NCBI GenBank assembly: GCA_035653595.1
Contig: DASRBO010000157.1
Span: forward strand, 1-37,743
Source of the DNA: DASRBO01 sp035653595
GTDB taxonomy: Bacteria > Actinomycetota > Acidimicrobiia > Acidimicrobiales > JAJPHE01
Direction: 5' to 3'
Length of the DNA: 37,743 nucleotides
Shown: in pieces, positions 31,832 through 37,743 of the stretch
How the letters are laid out: every line of letters starts with the position of its first letter
Position numbering within the stretch: the first letter of the stretch is position 1
The notes under the pieces: generated by a model
What the model saw: the letters and a program-made list of their open reading frames with translations, nothing else
Told to the model about the DNA's origin: nothing
Database searches by the model: none
Made by a program: the position numbers and the translations under genes

Positions 31832-32992
31832 GTGATCGTCTATTCCAACTCGGCTCCGCTCGGCGACGCCGAGCTCTCCGCTCTGCACGCCCTGGCCTTC
31901 GGGGAGCCGGGGGATGACCGGCGGTGGTCCGCCCAGCTGGGCCGCCACAGCCTCGGCTGGGTGAGCGCCCACGCCGACGGCGAGCTCGTCGGGTTCATCA
32001 ACGTCGCCTGGGACGGGGACCGGCACGCCTTCCTTCTGGACACCGCCGTCCACCCCGACCACCGCCGCCAGGGCATCGGCACCGAGCTTGTCCACCGAGC
32101 CGTCGCCCTGGCCAGGGAGGCGGGTTGTCACTACCTCCACGTCGATACCGACGACGAGCTCGTGGCCTTCTACCGCCAAGCCACCGACATGGACCCGACC
32201 AACGGACTGGTCATGGCCTTCGAGACGCTGGCCTCCACCACCCCGGGCGTGGTCAGGGTGGCCGACACGGTCCGTCGGCCGGGGGGTTCCTGGGTGCCCA
32301 CCACGGTGAGCCTGCTTCACCACCTGGAGTCCGAGGGCTTCCCCGCCCCCCGCCCCCTCGGCTCGGACGATGACGGCCGCCAGATCCTGAGCTGGATCCG
32401 GGGGGTGCCCACCTGGCTGGAGCACCACCGCTGGTGGGGAACCGACGGGGCCCTGGCCCGGGCCGGTCGGCTAATCCGCCACCTGCATGACGCCCTGGAC
32501 CGCTTCCAGATCCCCGCCGGTGCGACCTGGCGGGGAGGTTGGGACCGCCCCGAGGATGGGACCGGGCCCATATGCCACCACGACCTGGCTCCTTGGAACA
32601 TGGTGGCCGGTGCGGACGGGGAGTTGTACGTCATCGACTGGGACGGCGCCGGGCCGGGGGACCGCATGGCCGAGCTGGCCTACGCCGCCTGCGGCCTGGT
32701 GCCGATGAGGCGCGATCACAAGTGCGCCGAGCTGGGATGGCTGCGACCGCCCGACCGCGTGGGGCGCCTCGAGGTCTTCCGCCGGGCCTACGGACTGTCC
32801 GACCAGGACCGGCCTGCCATGGCCGATGCCATCATCGCCTCCATGCGTAGCGGCGTGACCTTCGGAGAGCAGATGTACGCCGAAGGCCGCGAACCCTGGG
32901 CCTCCTGGTGGGCCGCCGACCTTGGGGCCGGTGATCGTGAGGACCTGGCCGCGGCCGAAGCAGTGGTGGAACAGTGGCGCCGGCACTGGTGA
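31832..32992 (+). CDS. GNAT acetyltransferase fused to an APH-type phosphotransferase
   Basis: About 386 residues from GTG 31832; the frame is open further upstream but without similarity. Residues 1-135 are a GNAT domain: GFINVAWDGDRHAFLLDTAV, HPDHRRQGIGTELVHRAVAL with the acetyl-CoA loop (78-84), then YLHVDTDDELVAFYRQA. Residues 138-386 are an aminoglycoside-phosphotransferase-like kinase: VVRVADTVRRPGGSWVPTTV, then the catalytic HHDLAPWNM (Asp251, Asn256) and the metal-binding Asp269 in VIDWDGAGPGD. No stop or frame break separates the domains. Bifunctional AAC-APH enzymes are known, but this pair is of another type. Target molecules are unknown and antibiotic resistance is not shown. Confidence 0.9.
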   Translation: MIVYSNSAPLGDAELSALHALAFGEPGDDRRWSAQLGRHSLGWVSAHADGELVGFINVAWDGDRHAFLLDTAVHPDHRRQGIGTELVHRAVALAREAGCHYLHVDTDDELVAFYRQATDMDPTNGLVMAFETLASTTPGVVRVADTVRRPGGSWVPTTVSLLHHLESEGFPAPRPLGSDDDGRQILSWIRGVPTWLEHHRWWGTDGALARAGRLIRHLHDALDRFQIPAGATWRGGWDRPEDGTGPICHHDLAPWNMVAGADGELYVIDWDGAGPGDRMAELAYAACGLVPMRRDHKCAELGWLRPPDRVGRLEVFRRAYGLSDQDRPAMADAIIASMRSGVTFGEQMYAEGREPWASWWAADLGAGDREDLAAAEAVVEQWRRHW

Positions 32993-32995
32993 CCC

Positions 32996-33011
32996 CGCCA
33001 GTCGGCTGGCG
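32996..33011 (+). terminator. Hairpin terminator after the GNAT-phosphotransferase gene
   Basis: CGCCAG-TCGG-CTGGCG is a perfect 6-bp stem with a tetraloop, starting 4 bp after the stop and followed by TCTGGT. It lies in a 24-bp gap between convergent genes and may serve both. Confidence 0.55.
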
Positions 33012-33016
33012 TCTGG

Positions 33017-33217
33017 TCACGCCGGGCTCCGGCGCGGCCGTCCGCGCCGGGGGAGGGGCCCGGTCCGGTGGGGCATACGGCCGGCCTCGGCCAGGGCTCT
33101 TCGCAGAACGAGTTCAATCTGGGCGTTGACGCTGCGCAGCTCGTCGGCCGCCCACCGGACCAGGGCGTCGTGGACGGCCGGGTCCATGCGGAGCAGGACC
33201 GAACGTCTTTCGCTCAC
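33017..33217 (-). CDS. Small ribbon-helix-helix protein coupled to SPFH gene
   Basis: 66 residues from GTG 33217, overlapping the SPFH stop by 4 bp. RRSVLLRMDPAVHDALVRWA and ADELRSVNAQIELVLRRALA form a ribbon-helix-helix domain of the Arc/CopG/HicB type. The C-terminal tail is Arg/Pro-rich. It probably represses its own operon, perhaps through the AT-rich dyad at 34131-34159. No toxin gene is visible next to it, so an antitoxin role is not supported here. Confidence 0.85.
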   Translation of the reverse strand: MSERRSVLLRMDPAVHDALVRWAADELRSVNAQIELVLRRALAEAGRMPHRTGPLPRRGRPRRSPA

Positions 33218-34116
33218 GTATACAGCGAGCCGGTGTTGATGACCGGAGCCGCCGGCTGCTCACCGCACAGGACCACCATCAGGTTGGACACCATGGAGGC
33301 GGTCCGTTCCTCGTCGAGGGAGACCACGCCGTTGGTCGTCAGGCGCTCGAGGGCTGCCTCCACCATCCCGACGGCCCCCTCCACGATGCGGGAGCGAGCG
33401 GCGACCACGGCGTTGGCCTGCTGGCGGCGCAGCATGGCCTGGGCGATCTCGGGGGCGTAGGCGAGGTGGGATATGCGCACCTCCACCACCTCCACCCCCG
33501 CAACCGCCACCCGGTCGGACACCTCGTCGGCCAGCTGGGCCGCCACCACGTCGGTCGAGCCCCGGAGCGACGTTCCCGACCCGCTGGTGTCGTCGTAGGG
33601 GTGGCTGGTTGCGACATGGCGCAGGGCGGACTCCGACTGCACGGACACGAAGTCGGCGTAGTCGTCGACGGCGTAGGTCGACTTGGCCGTGTCGGCGACC
33701 TGCCACACCACAATGGCGGCGATCTCCACCGGGTTGCCGTCAGCGTCGTTCACCTTGAGGTGGTTCGTCTCGAAGTTGCGCACCCTGACGCTGACCCGGC
33801 GCCGCACCGTCAAGGGGGCGACCCACCAGAACCCAGGGCGCAGAACGGTGCCGACGTACCGGCCGAAGAACTGGATCACCGAGCTCTGCCCCGGGGTGAC
33901 TACCACCAGGGAGGAGACGACCAGCACCCCGACCACGATCGGAGCCCAGATCCACCCGGTCCTGTCGACAGCGGCGTAGTACGCCCCGGCGATGCAGCCG
34001 GCGACGACCAGCAACCCGAGCCATCCGCTGGCCGCCAGGGCCGGGCGCTGGACGATCTCGACCCGAGGCTCCTGGTGGCCGCGGTGCAGCGGGGTGGTGG
34101 CGGGAACACCGGTCAT
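33214..34116 (-). CDS. SPFH-domain (stomatin/prohibitin-like) membrane protein
   Basis: About 300 residues from ATG 34116, with AGGAGG 7 nt upstream; a longer frame to 34155 has no ribosome-binding site. Two hydrophobic segments (about residues 29-50 and 54-74) anchor the N-terminus. The SPFH domain includes VVVTPGQSSVIQFFGRYVGT, VRRRVSVRVRNFETNHLKVN and NPVEIAAIVVWQVADTAKST. A helical coiled-coil-like region follows, with QAMLRRQQANAVVAARSRIV. SPFH proteins form membrane microdomain cages. The gene is coupled to a ribbon-helix-helix gene by a 4-bp overlap. Confidence 0.93.
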   Translation of the reverse strand: MTGVPATTPLHRGHQEPRVEIVQRPALAASGWLGLLVVAGCIAGAYYAAVDRTGWIWAPIVVGVLVVSSLVVVTPGQSSVIQFFGRYVGTVLRPGFWWVAPLTVRRRVSVRVRNFETNHLKVNDADGNPVEIAAIVVWQVADTAKSTYAVDDYADFVSVQSESALRHVATSHPYDDTSGSGTSLRGSTDVVAAQLADEVSDRVAVAGVEVVEVRISHLAYAPEIAQAMLRRQQANAVVAARSRIVEGAVGMVEAALERLTTNGVVSLDEERTASMVSNLMVVLCGEQPAAPVINTGSLYT

Positions 34117-34130
34117 GGCACGACCTCCTG

Positions 34131-34159
34131 AAAAGCGATAACAAAACGATATCACTTTT
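34131..34159. promoter_or_regulatory. AT-rich dyad upstream of the SPFH operon
   Basis: AAAAGCGATA (34131-34140) and TATCACTTTT (34150-34159) are inverted arms with one mismatch and a 9-bp centre, just upstream of the SPFH ribosome-binding site. Read on the minus strand it also contains the direct repeat TATCGTTTTGT / TATCGCTTTTC with an 11-bp period. A/T content is strikingly high for this window. A second dyad, GGGCGGT-C-ACCGCCC, is next to it at 34163-34177. An operator for the co-encoded ribbon-helix-helix protein is inferred. Confidence 0.5.
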
Positions 34160-34228
34160 CTGGGGCGGTCACCGCCCTGGAGACGGCGGCGTCAGTGTCG
34201 GCGCGTGTCGCTCCGGAGGGCCTGCTGT

Positions 34229-35008
34229 TCAGGCCACCTCGTCCAGGAACTTGGAGACAGCGGCGTTGTACTCCTCGGCTGCCTCCCAGTAGACGTTGTG
34301 GGGAGCACCGTCGATGATCGTCAGCCGGCTGCCGGCGACGAGCTCGTGGAGGTGCTCGGCCGCCGGCACCGCCCGGTCGAGGCTGCCCACGACGATCAGC
34401 ATCGGGGAGGTCACCTTGCCGATCAGGCCGGCCAGCTCGGCCCGGCTCGGGTTCGCCGCTGTCGGGGGGCGGGGGTTCCTGAGCGCTTCTATGCGGGTCG
34501 CCGTGGAGCGGATGCGGTAGTAGCGCTCCCACATGACCGGCCGCTCGCTGCGGAGCCGCTCGGTGAGGGAGTCGCCAAACGGGAGAAAGATCGTGTCGTG
34601 GTCCAGCGGCTCGGCCCGCCTCCGCACTTCGGGGCCGCCTGGGCGGGCCACCCCTGACCCGGATGGGATGAGGGCGATGGCGTCGCCGGGGTGGCGGGCG
34701 GCCCACCGCAGCAACGTGCCCCCTCCCATCGAGTTGCCGGCCAGGATCGGCCGTTCGATTCCCATGGCGGCGAGAAACCCCTCCAGCTCGTCGGCCCGGT
34801 CGGGCTCCGGCTCGCCCCGAGGTGAGTTGGACGAGTGTCCGTGGTTCACGCTGTCGTAGGCGATGACCCGGAACCGGTGGCGGAAGGCCTCGAACTGCTG
34901 GAACCACGCCTCCCCGCACGAGCTCATCCCGTGGAGGAAGACCAGGGGCTGACCTTCGCCCTCCTCCTGGTAGTAGATGTCGTTACCGCCCACCTCGACC
35001 CAGGCCAT
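34229..35008 (-). CDS. Alpha/beta-fold hydrolase
   Basis: 259 residues from ATG 35008, with GGGGGAA about 6 nt upstream. The fold markers are PLVFLHGMSSCGEAWFQQFE (oxyanion region), VIAYDSVNHGHSS, nucleophile elbow LAGNSMGGGTLL (Ser), the acid near VVGSLDRAVPAAEH and the catalytic His in DGAPHNVYWE. These are complete for an epoxide-hydrolase/haloperoxidase-like enzyme. No signal peptide is seen and the substrate is unknown. It is the upstream neighbour of the SPFH gene on the same strand, separated by 112 bp that contain two dyads. Confidence 0.92.
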   Translation of the reverse strand: MAWVEVGGNDIYYQEEGEGQPLVFLHGMSSCGEAWFQQFEAFRHRFRVIAYDSVNHGHSSNSPRGEPEPDRADELEGFLAAMGIERPILAGNSMGGGTLLRWAARHPGDAIALIPSGSGVARPGGPEVRRRAEPLDHDTIFLPFGDSLTERLRSERPVMWERYYRIRSTATRIEALRNPRPPTAANPSRAELAGLIGKVTSPMLIVVGSLDRAVPAAEHLHELVAGSRLTIIDGAPHNVYWEAAEEYNAAVSKFLDEVA

Positions 35009-35150
35009 GACGTTCCCCCTTCGTCAGATTTCCCTGCCCCCGTACTACACCGCCCGGGGCACTGGTTCCAGCCCCCGGGCGCGTCGGGGCTGCGACGCCC
35101 GTCGGGGTAGGGTCGGGAGGGAACAGAGATCACAGGCCTGGGAGGAAGAC

Positions 35151-35633
35151 ATGACTGTGTCGGTAGGCGACAAGGTGCCCGACGTCGAGGTGCGGACCAT
35201 GGGCGCGGAGGGGCCCAAGGCGGTCAAGACCTCCGAGGTGCTGGGTCGGGGCCGGGTCGTTCTCTTCGCCGTGCCTGGTGCCTTCACCCCGACCTGCTCC
35301 AAGGCGCACCTGCCCGGCTTCGTCAACAACGCCGAGGCCCTGACCGGTAAGGGCGTCGACACGATCGCCTGCATATCGGTGAACGACGCCTGGGTGATGG
35401 ATGCCTGGGCCCAGTCCCAGGGGGTCGGCGACAAGATCGTCATGCTGGCCGACGGCAGCGCCGAGTTCACCCAGGCCATGGGGCTGGTGATGGACGCCAC
35501 CGGTGCGGGGATGGGACTGCGTTCCAAGCGCTATGCCGCGGTGATCGAGGACGGCATCATCACCCGGCTCGACGTCGAGCCCAAGCCCGGCCTGGATGTG
35601 AGCTCCTGCGAGGCGGTGCTCTCGCACCTCTGA
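35151..35633 (+). CDS. Peroxiredoxin, Prx5 type
   Basis: 160 residues from ATG 35151, with GGGAGGAA 3-10 nt upstream. The active-site segment is VPGAFTPTCSKAHLPGF, with peroxidatic Cys49 and the usual Pro and Thr. Additional cysteines are Cys75 (TIACIS) and Cys153 (VSSCEAVL); the latter is placed where PRDX5 enzymes carry a resolving Cys. It should reduce hydroperoxides in the cytoplasm with thioredoxin or mycothiol-type donors. It is a single gene; the minus-strand hydrolase start lies 142 bp upstream. Confidence 0.95.
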   Translation: MTVSVGDKVPDVEVRTMGAEGPKAVKTSEVLGRGRVVLFAVPGAFTPTCSKAHLPGFVNNAEALTGKGVDTIACISVNDAWVMDAWAQSQGVGDKIVMLADGSAEFTQAMGLVMDATGAGMGLRSKRYAAVIEDGIITRLDVEPKPGLDVSSCEAVLSHL

Positions 35634-35650
35634 GCCGGCACACCCGGCCC

Positions 35651-35692
35651 GCTCAGTTGCTGCTGCTCCGTTGCTGGTGCTCAGTTGCTGTA
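35651..35692. repeat. Three tandem 14-bp repeats at the 3' end of a propeller remnant
   Basis: GCTCAGTTGCTGCT, GCTCCGTTGCTGGT and GCTCAGTTGCTGTA follow one another without gaps. On the minus strand the third copy contains the stop codon of the propeller fragment. Slipped-strand duplication of the gene end is the likely origin. Confidence 0.85.
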
Positions 35693-36007
35693 GGTCGGCT
35701 GCCCGAAGCTGAGTGACGCCGACCCGCTGGCCGGGCTGGTCCACAGGCTCCTGGTGGCCTGGACCTCGTAGTAGTAGGTGCTCGGCGGCGAGGCGGTGGC
35801 GATGTCGTAGGGGGCCGCCGGCGTGCTCACCGGGGTGCCCTCGGTGTTGGTGGCCGTGCTGACCGGCACCAACCGGCTGTTGGCGGTGTCGGCGGCGTAC
35901 ACCCAGCATCCGTTGGGGCTGACGGCGACGCCGGCAAAGGTGGCCGAGGAGACCGACACCGGCCAACCGAGGGTGCCGGCGGGCAGGGTGACCGACTCGA
36001 TCAGACC
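35681..36007 (-). pseudogene. 5'-truncated beta-propeller protein remnant
   Basis: The frame reads ESVTLPAGTLGWPVSVSSAT, FAGVAVSPNGCWVYAADTAN and SRLVPVSTATN, a propeller blade of the YVTN/NHL kind with conserved VAVSP-x-G and VYAAD. A C-terminal STYYYEVQATRSLWTSPASG segment follows. The blade pattern is recognisable from about 36007, but the open frame has no suitable start there. GTG 35959 would give only 92 residues and no signal peptide, so one or two blades of a larger secreted protein remain. Upstream the frame runs into the TfoX-like gene. It could also be a short real gene, but truncation is more likely. Confidence 0.5.
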
Positions 36008-36050
36008 CGGCCCCGCCGGAGCCTCCCCGGAGCGCGGCGCGGCACCTCGC

Positions 36051-36440
36051 TTACCGGGCTCTGGCCGACCTCGGGGCCTTGGAAGCCTTCTTGGCCGCCT
36101 TCTTGGCGGCCTTGGGCGGCAGCGAGCGGGCGTATTCGACGCCCACCTTCACCCAGCGTTCGAGCTCCCGCTTGGTGCGCAGGCCGGCCGGGTCGACCCG
36201 CAGCCAGCCGTCCATCTCCCGTCCTCCCATGGCGAAGCGCTGCACATGGGGACTCTTCAGGTAGCCCTCGGTGCGGGCCGGATCGCACCGGAGGAGCAGA
36301 CCGCCCTGGCCGCTGGCGCTCACCGCCATGTTCCCCCCGATCAGGAAGGCGAGGCCGCCGAACATGGCCTGTTCGGTCAGGCCCGGCTCGGAGGCGACCA
36401 GCTCACGCAGGCGGTCGGCCAGATCGGTGTCGTATGCCAC
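36051..36440 (-). CDS. TfoX N-terminal domain protein
   Basis: About 129 residues from GTG 36440, chosen because similarity to the TfoX_N domain starts there; the longer frame to 36593 is Pro-rich and unlike the family. The core is TEQAMFGGLAFLIGGNMAVS, RCDPARTEGYLKSPHVQRF, then WLRVDPAGLRTKRELERWV. The C-terminal tail is Lys-rich (KAAKKAAKKASKA), which suggests nucleic acid binding or just a basic tail. Stand-alone TfoX_N proteins in actinobacteria have unknown roles; competence regulation is known only for full proteobacterial TfoX. A CATAAT box 6 nt before GTG suggests a leaderless mRNA. Confidence 0.85.
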   Translation of the reverse strand: MAYDTDLADRLRELVASEPGLTEQAMFGGLAFLIGGNMAVSASGQGGLLLRCDPARTEGYLKSPHVQRFAMGGREMDGWLRVDPAGLRTKRELERWVKVGVEYARSLPPKAAKKAAKKASKAPRSARAR

Positions 36441-36446
36441 GGGGCG

Positions 36447-36452
36447 ATTATG
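36447..36452 (-). promoter_or_regulatory. -10-like box of the TfoX-like gene
   Basis: CATAAT on the minus strand ends 6 nt before GTG 36440, and no Shine-Dalgarno site is present. The arrangement is the same as for the ribbon-helix-helix gene at 29352. No good -35 box was found. Confidence 0.4.
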
Positions 36453-36532
36453 GCTGGGCGGTGGCGTCGGTGGCGCCGGTGGTGCCGGCCTCGGCTGGCC
36501 GGCGTCTGGCCCGGCGGCTCCTAGGCACCCCT

Positions 36533-37743
36533 TCAGCGTCCGGGGCTGATCGATCCGGGCGGCGGGACGGTGCCCGGCCCGGTCCGCGAGCACGCCATGG
36601 CGGCGGGCGAGTCACCGGGGGCGGCCAGCGCCGGCAGGGCGGGGAACGTCGGGTGGTGCCGGGCCAGGGCGCCCAGGTCGAGCATGCCGCTCAGGTCGTT
36701 GGCGTTGGCGTCGCGGGCGCTGAGGGACGGCAGGTTCCACCTGCGCTCGATGGTGGCGAGGATCGACGTGTGGTCGTAGAGGGCGTGGCTCACGTAGCCG
36801 CGCTTGGCGTAGGCGGAGACCACCACCGCCGGAACGCGGAACCCGTAGCGGGCGAAGCCGTCGTAGGGCTGCTCGCCGGGCTGGACCATCGGAGTCACGG
36901 CGTCGGGGGCGAGGGCCGGCGGCGGCCGGATGTGGTCGTAGTAGCCGCCACCCTCGTCGTAGGTGACCACCAGCAGGGTCGACCCCCACAGTCGGCTGGC
37001 TCCCAGCGCCCTCACCACCTTGGCCAGCAGGGCGTCGCCGACCACGATGTTCTGCGGGTTCTCCTGGGACTCGGTGCCGTAGTTGGGATCAAGCAGGGTC
37101 ACCGCCGGGAGCGTCCCGCTGGCGGCGTCGGTGAAGAACTGGTCGAAGGCCTTGTGGTGCACCGCCTCGGTCGGCCCGGTGGTGAGAGGGAACAGGTTGG
37201 GAGTGGCGCCGGTCGGATAGCCCGACACGTAGTTGGCCCAGCTGATCCCGTACAGGTCGAGCTCGTTGAAGATGGTGGGCTCGGGCGTGGCCAGCTCGGC
37301 ATCGGGGACGGCGTTGCCCGCGCTCTCGCCGATGTCGTCGGTCATGCCGGCGGCGGTGCCGGCGATCAGGAAGCGACGGTTGGGGTCGGTCTGGGCCAGC
37401 GCCGAGGCGAACCACCGGTCAGCGACGGGGAAGACGGAGGCCAGGCTGTAGGTGAACGGGATGTCCTTGGCCGTCCAGTAGCCCATTGCCACGCCCCCGA
37501 CCATCAGCGAGCTCGCCGGGCTGATGGTGGTGCGGACGAAGCCGTCGTTGCGCCCGTTGTCGTAGGCGTTGTGGCTGGCCTGCCATTCGTTGCTCGGCCG
37601 GGCGGGCAGCTGACAGGTGGTCGGCATGTGGAAGGCGTGCTGGATCCGCCCGTCGGGATAGGGATTGGTGGCGGTGGGCTGACCGCCGGGCCCGAGCCTG
37701 AAGCCGTCACCCCGGCCGAGCATCCCGAAGAGGTTGTCGAAGC
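36533..37743 (-). CDS. Phospholipase C/acid phosphatase-like phosphoesterase, 3' part
   Basis: The open frame enters from the right edge and ends at 36533, giving at least 403 residues. Before the first Met in the window it reads FDNLFGMLGRGDG, matching the SFDNxFG signature near the start of the phosphoesterase family (PF04185). Downstream features are YWTAKDIPFTYSLASVFPVA, VTLLDPNYGTESQENPQN, LLVVTYDEGGGYYDHIRPPP, and VPAVVVSAYAKRGYVSHALY, with DHTSILATIERRW, all typical. These enzymes, often secreted, cleave phosphate esters of lipids or other molecules. The signal peptide, if any, is outside the window. Confidence 0.92.
   Translation of the reverse strand, partial: FDNLFGMLGRGDGFRLGPGGQPTATNPYPDGRIQHAFHMPTTCQLPARPSNEWQASHNAYDNGRNDGFVRTTISPASSLMVGGVAMGYWTAKDIPFTYSLASVFPVADRWFASALAQTDPNRRFLIAGTAAGMTDDIGESAGNAVPDAELATPEPTIFNELDLYGISWANYVSGYPTGATPNLFPLTTGPTEAVHHKAFDQFFTDAASGTLPAVTLLDPNYGTESQENPQNIVVGDALLAKVVRALGASRLWGSTLLVVTYDEGGGYYDHIRPPPALAPDAVTPMVQPGEQPYDGFARYGFRVPAVVVSAYAKRGYVSHALYDHTSILATIERRWNLPSLSARDANANDLSGMLDLGALARHHPTFPALPALAAPGDSPAAMACSRTGPGTVPPPGSISPGR

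Noticed and set aside
33020..33034. CGCCGG-GCT-CCGGCG hairpin as a terminator
   Set aside because: It lies within the coding end of the small ribbon-helix-helix gene, and the stem at 32996-33011 is a better candidate.
33017..33217. Toxin-antitoxin system
   Set aside because: The ribbon-helix-helix protein resembles antitoxins, but no toxin-like gene (HicA, PIN, RelE) is adjacent. The partner is an SPFH protein.
1..37743. CRISPR arrays, insertion sequences, prophage genes, tRNA or rRNA genes
   Set aside because: No regular spaced repeats, transposase or integrase motifs, or recognisable RNA gene signatures were found on either strand.

Overview
The window is high-GC DNA, densely packed with genes and free of visible rRNA, tRNA, CRISPR arrays or transposases. 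A WhiB-type iron-sulfur regulator (635-931), many TetR/MarR regulators, a CaiB/acyl-CoA dehydrogenase operon, and a secreted protein with 'GGYWMVASDGGIF' repeats point to an actinobacterium. The repeat type is one I associate with Acidimicrobiia, so that class is my best guess (inference). Genes start at ATG, GTG or TTG, and many consecutive genes overlap by 4 bp (ATGA/GTGA), so operons can be read with some confidence.

Left part (1-8700): the 5' part of a phytanoyl-CoA-dioxygenase-like gene, WhiB, a TetR regulator, a SixA-like phosphatase, a small membrane protein, and a MarR regulator that overlaps an LCMT-type methyltransferase. Then come a small alpha/beta-barrel protein, a P-loop kinase, a STAS protein whose phospho-site serine is missing, the ribosome-assembly GTPase RsgA, and a secreted GH5 glycosidase ending in a strong hairpin terminator.

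Middle (8779-24312): a TetR / diiron ferritin-like / UbiB-like kinase operon with an operator next to its first gene. A FIST sensor gene is coupled to a GGDEF-EAL c-di-GMP gene and bracketed by two small DUF3303-like genes. An acyl-CoA dehydrogenase / hotdog / CaiB operon follows, then an alpha/beta hydrolase, a secreted repeat protein with a damaged 3' end, an MscS channel and an MFS exporter.

Right part (23023-37743): five co-directional minus-strand genes (ribbon-helix-helix regulator, DUF4097 protein, two ABC exporter halves, MFS exporter) seem to form one operon. It reads from a leaderless promoter embedded in two identical ATGACGTCAT palindromes 11 bp apart. Further right are a small secreted protein, an NlpC/P60-like protein coupled to a GNAT enzyme, a single-polypeptide GNAT-phosphotransferase fusion, an SPFH membrane protein coupled to a second ribbon-helix-helix protein with an AT-rich dyad upstream, an alpha/beta hydrolase, a Prx5-type peroxiredoxin, a beta-propeller remnant ending in 14-bp tandem repeats, a TfoX-like protein, and the 3' part of a phospholipase C/acid phosphatase-like gene running off the edge.

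The best candidates for something little described are the ribbon-helix-helix-controlled exporter operon (23023-29371), the diiron/UbiB operon (8779-12016), and the GNAT-phosphotransferase fusion (31832-32992). Functions are inferred from motifs read by eye. No database search was run.
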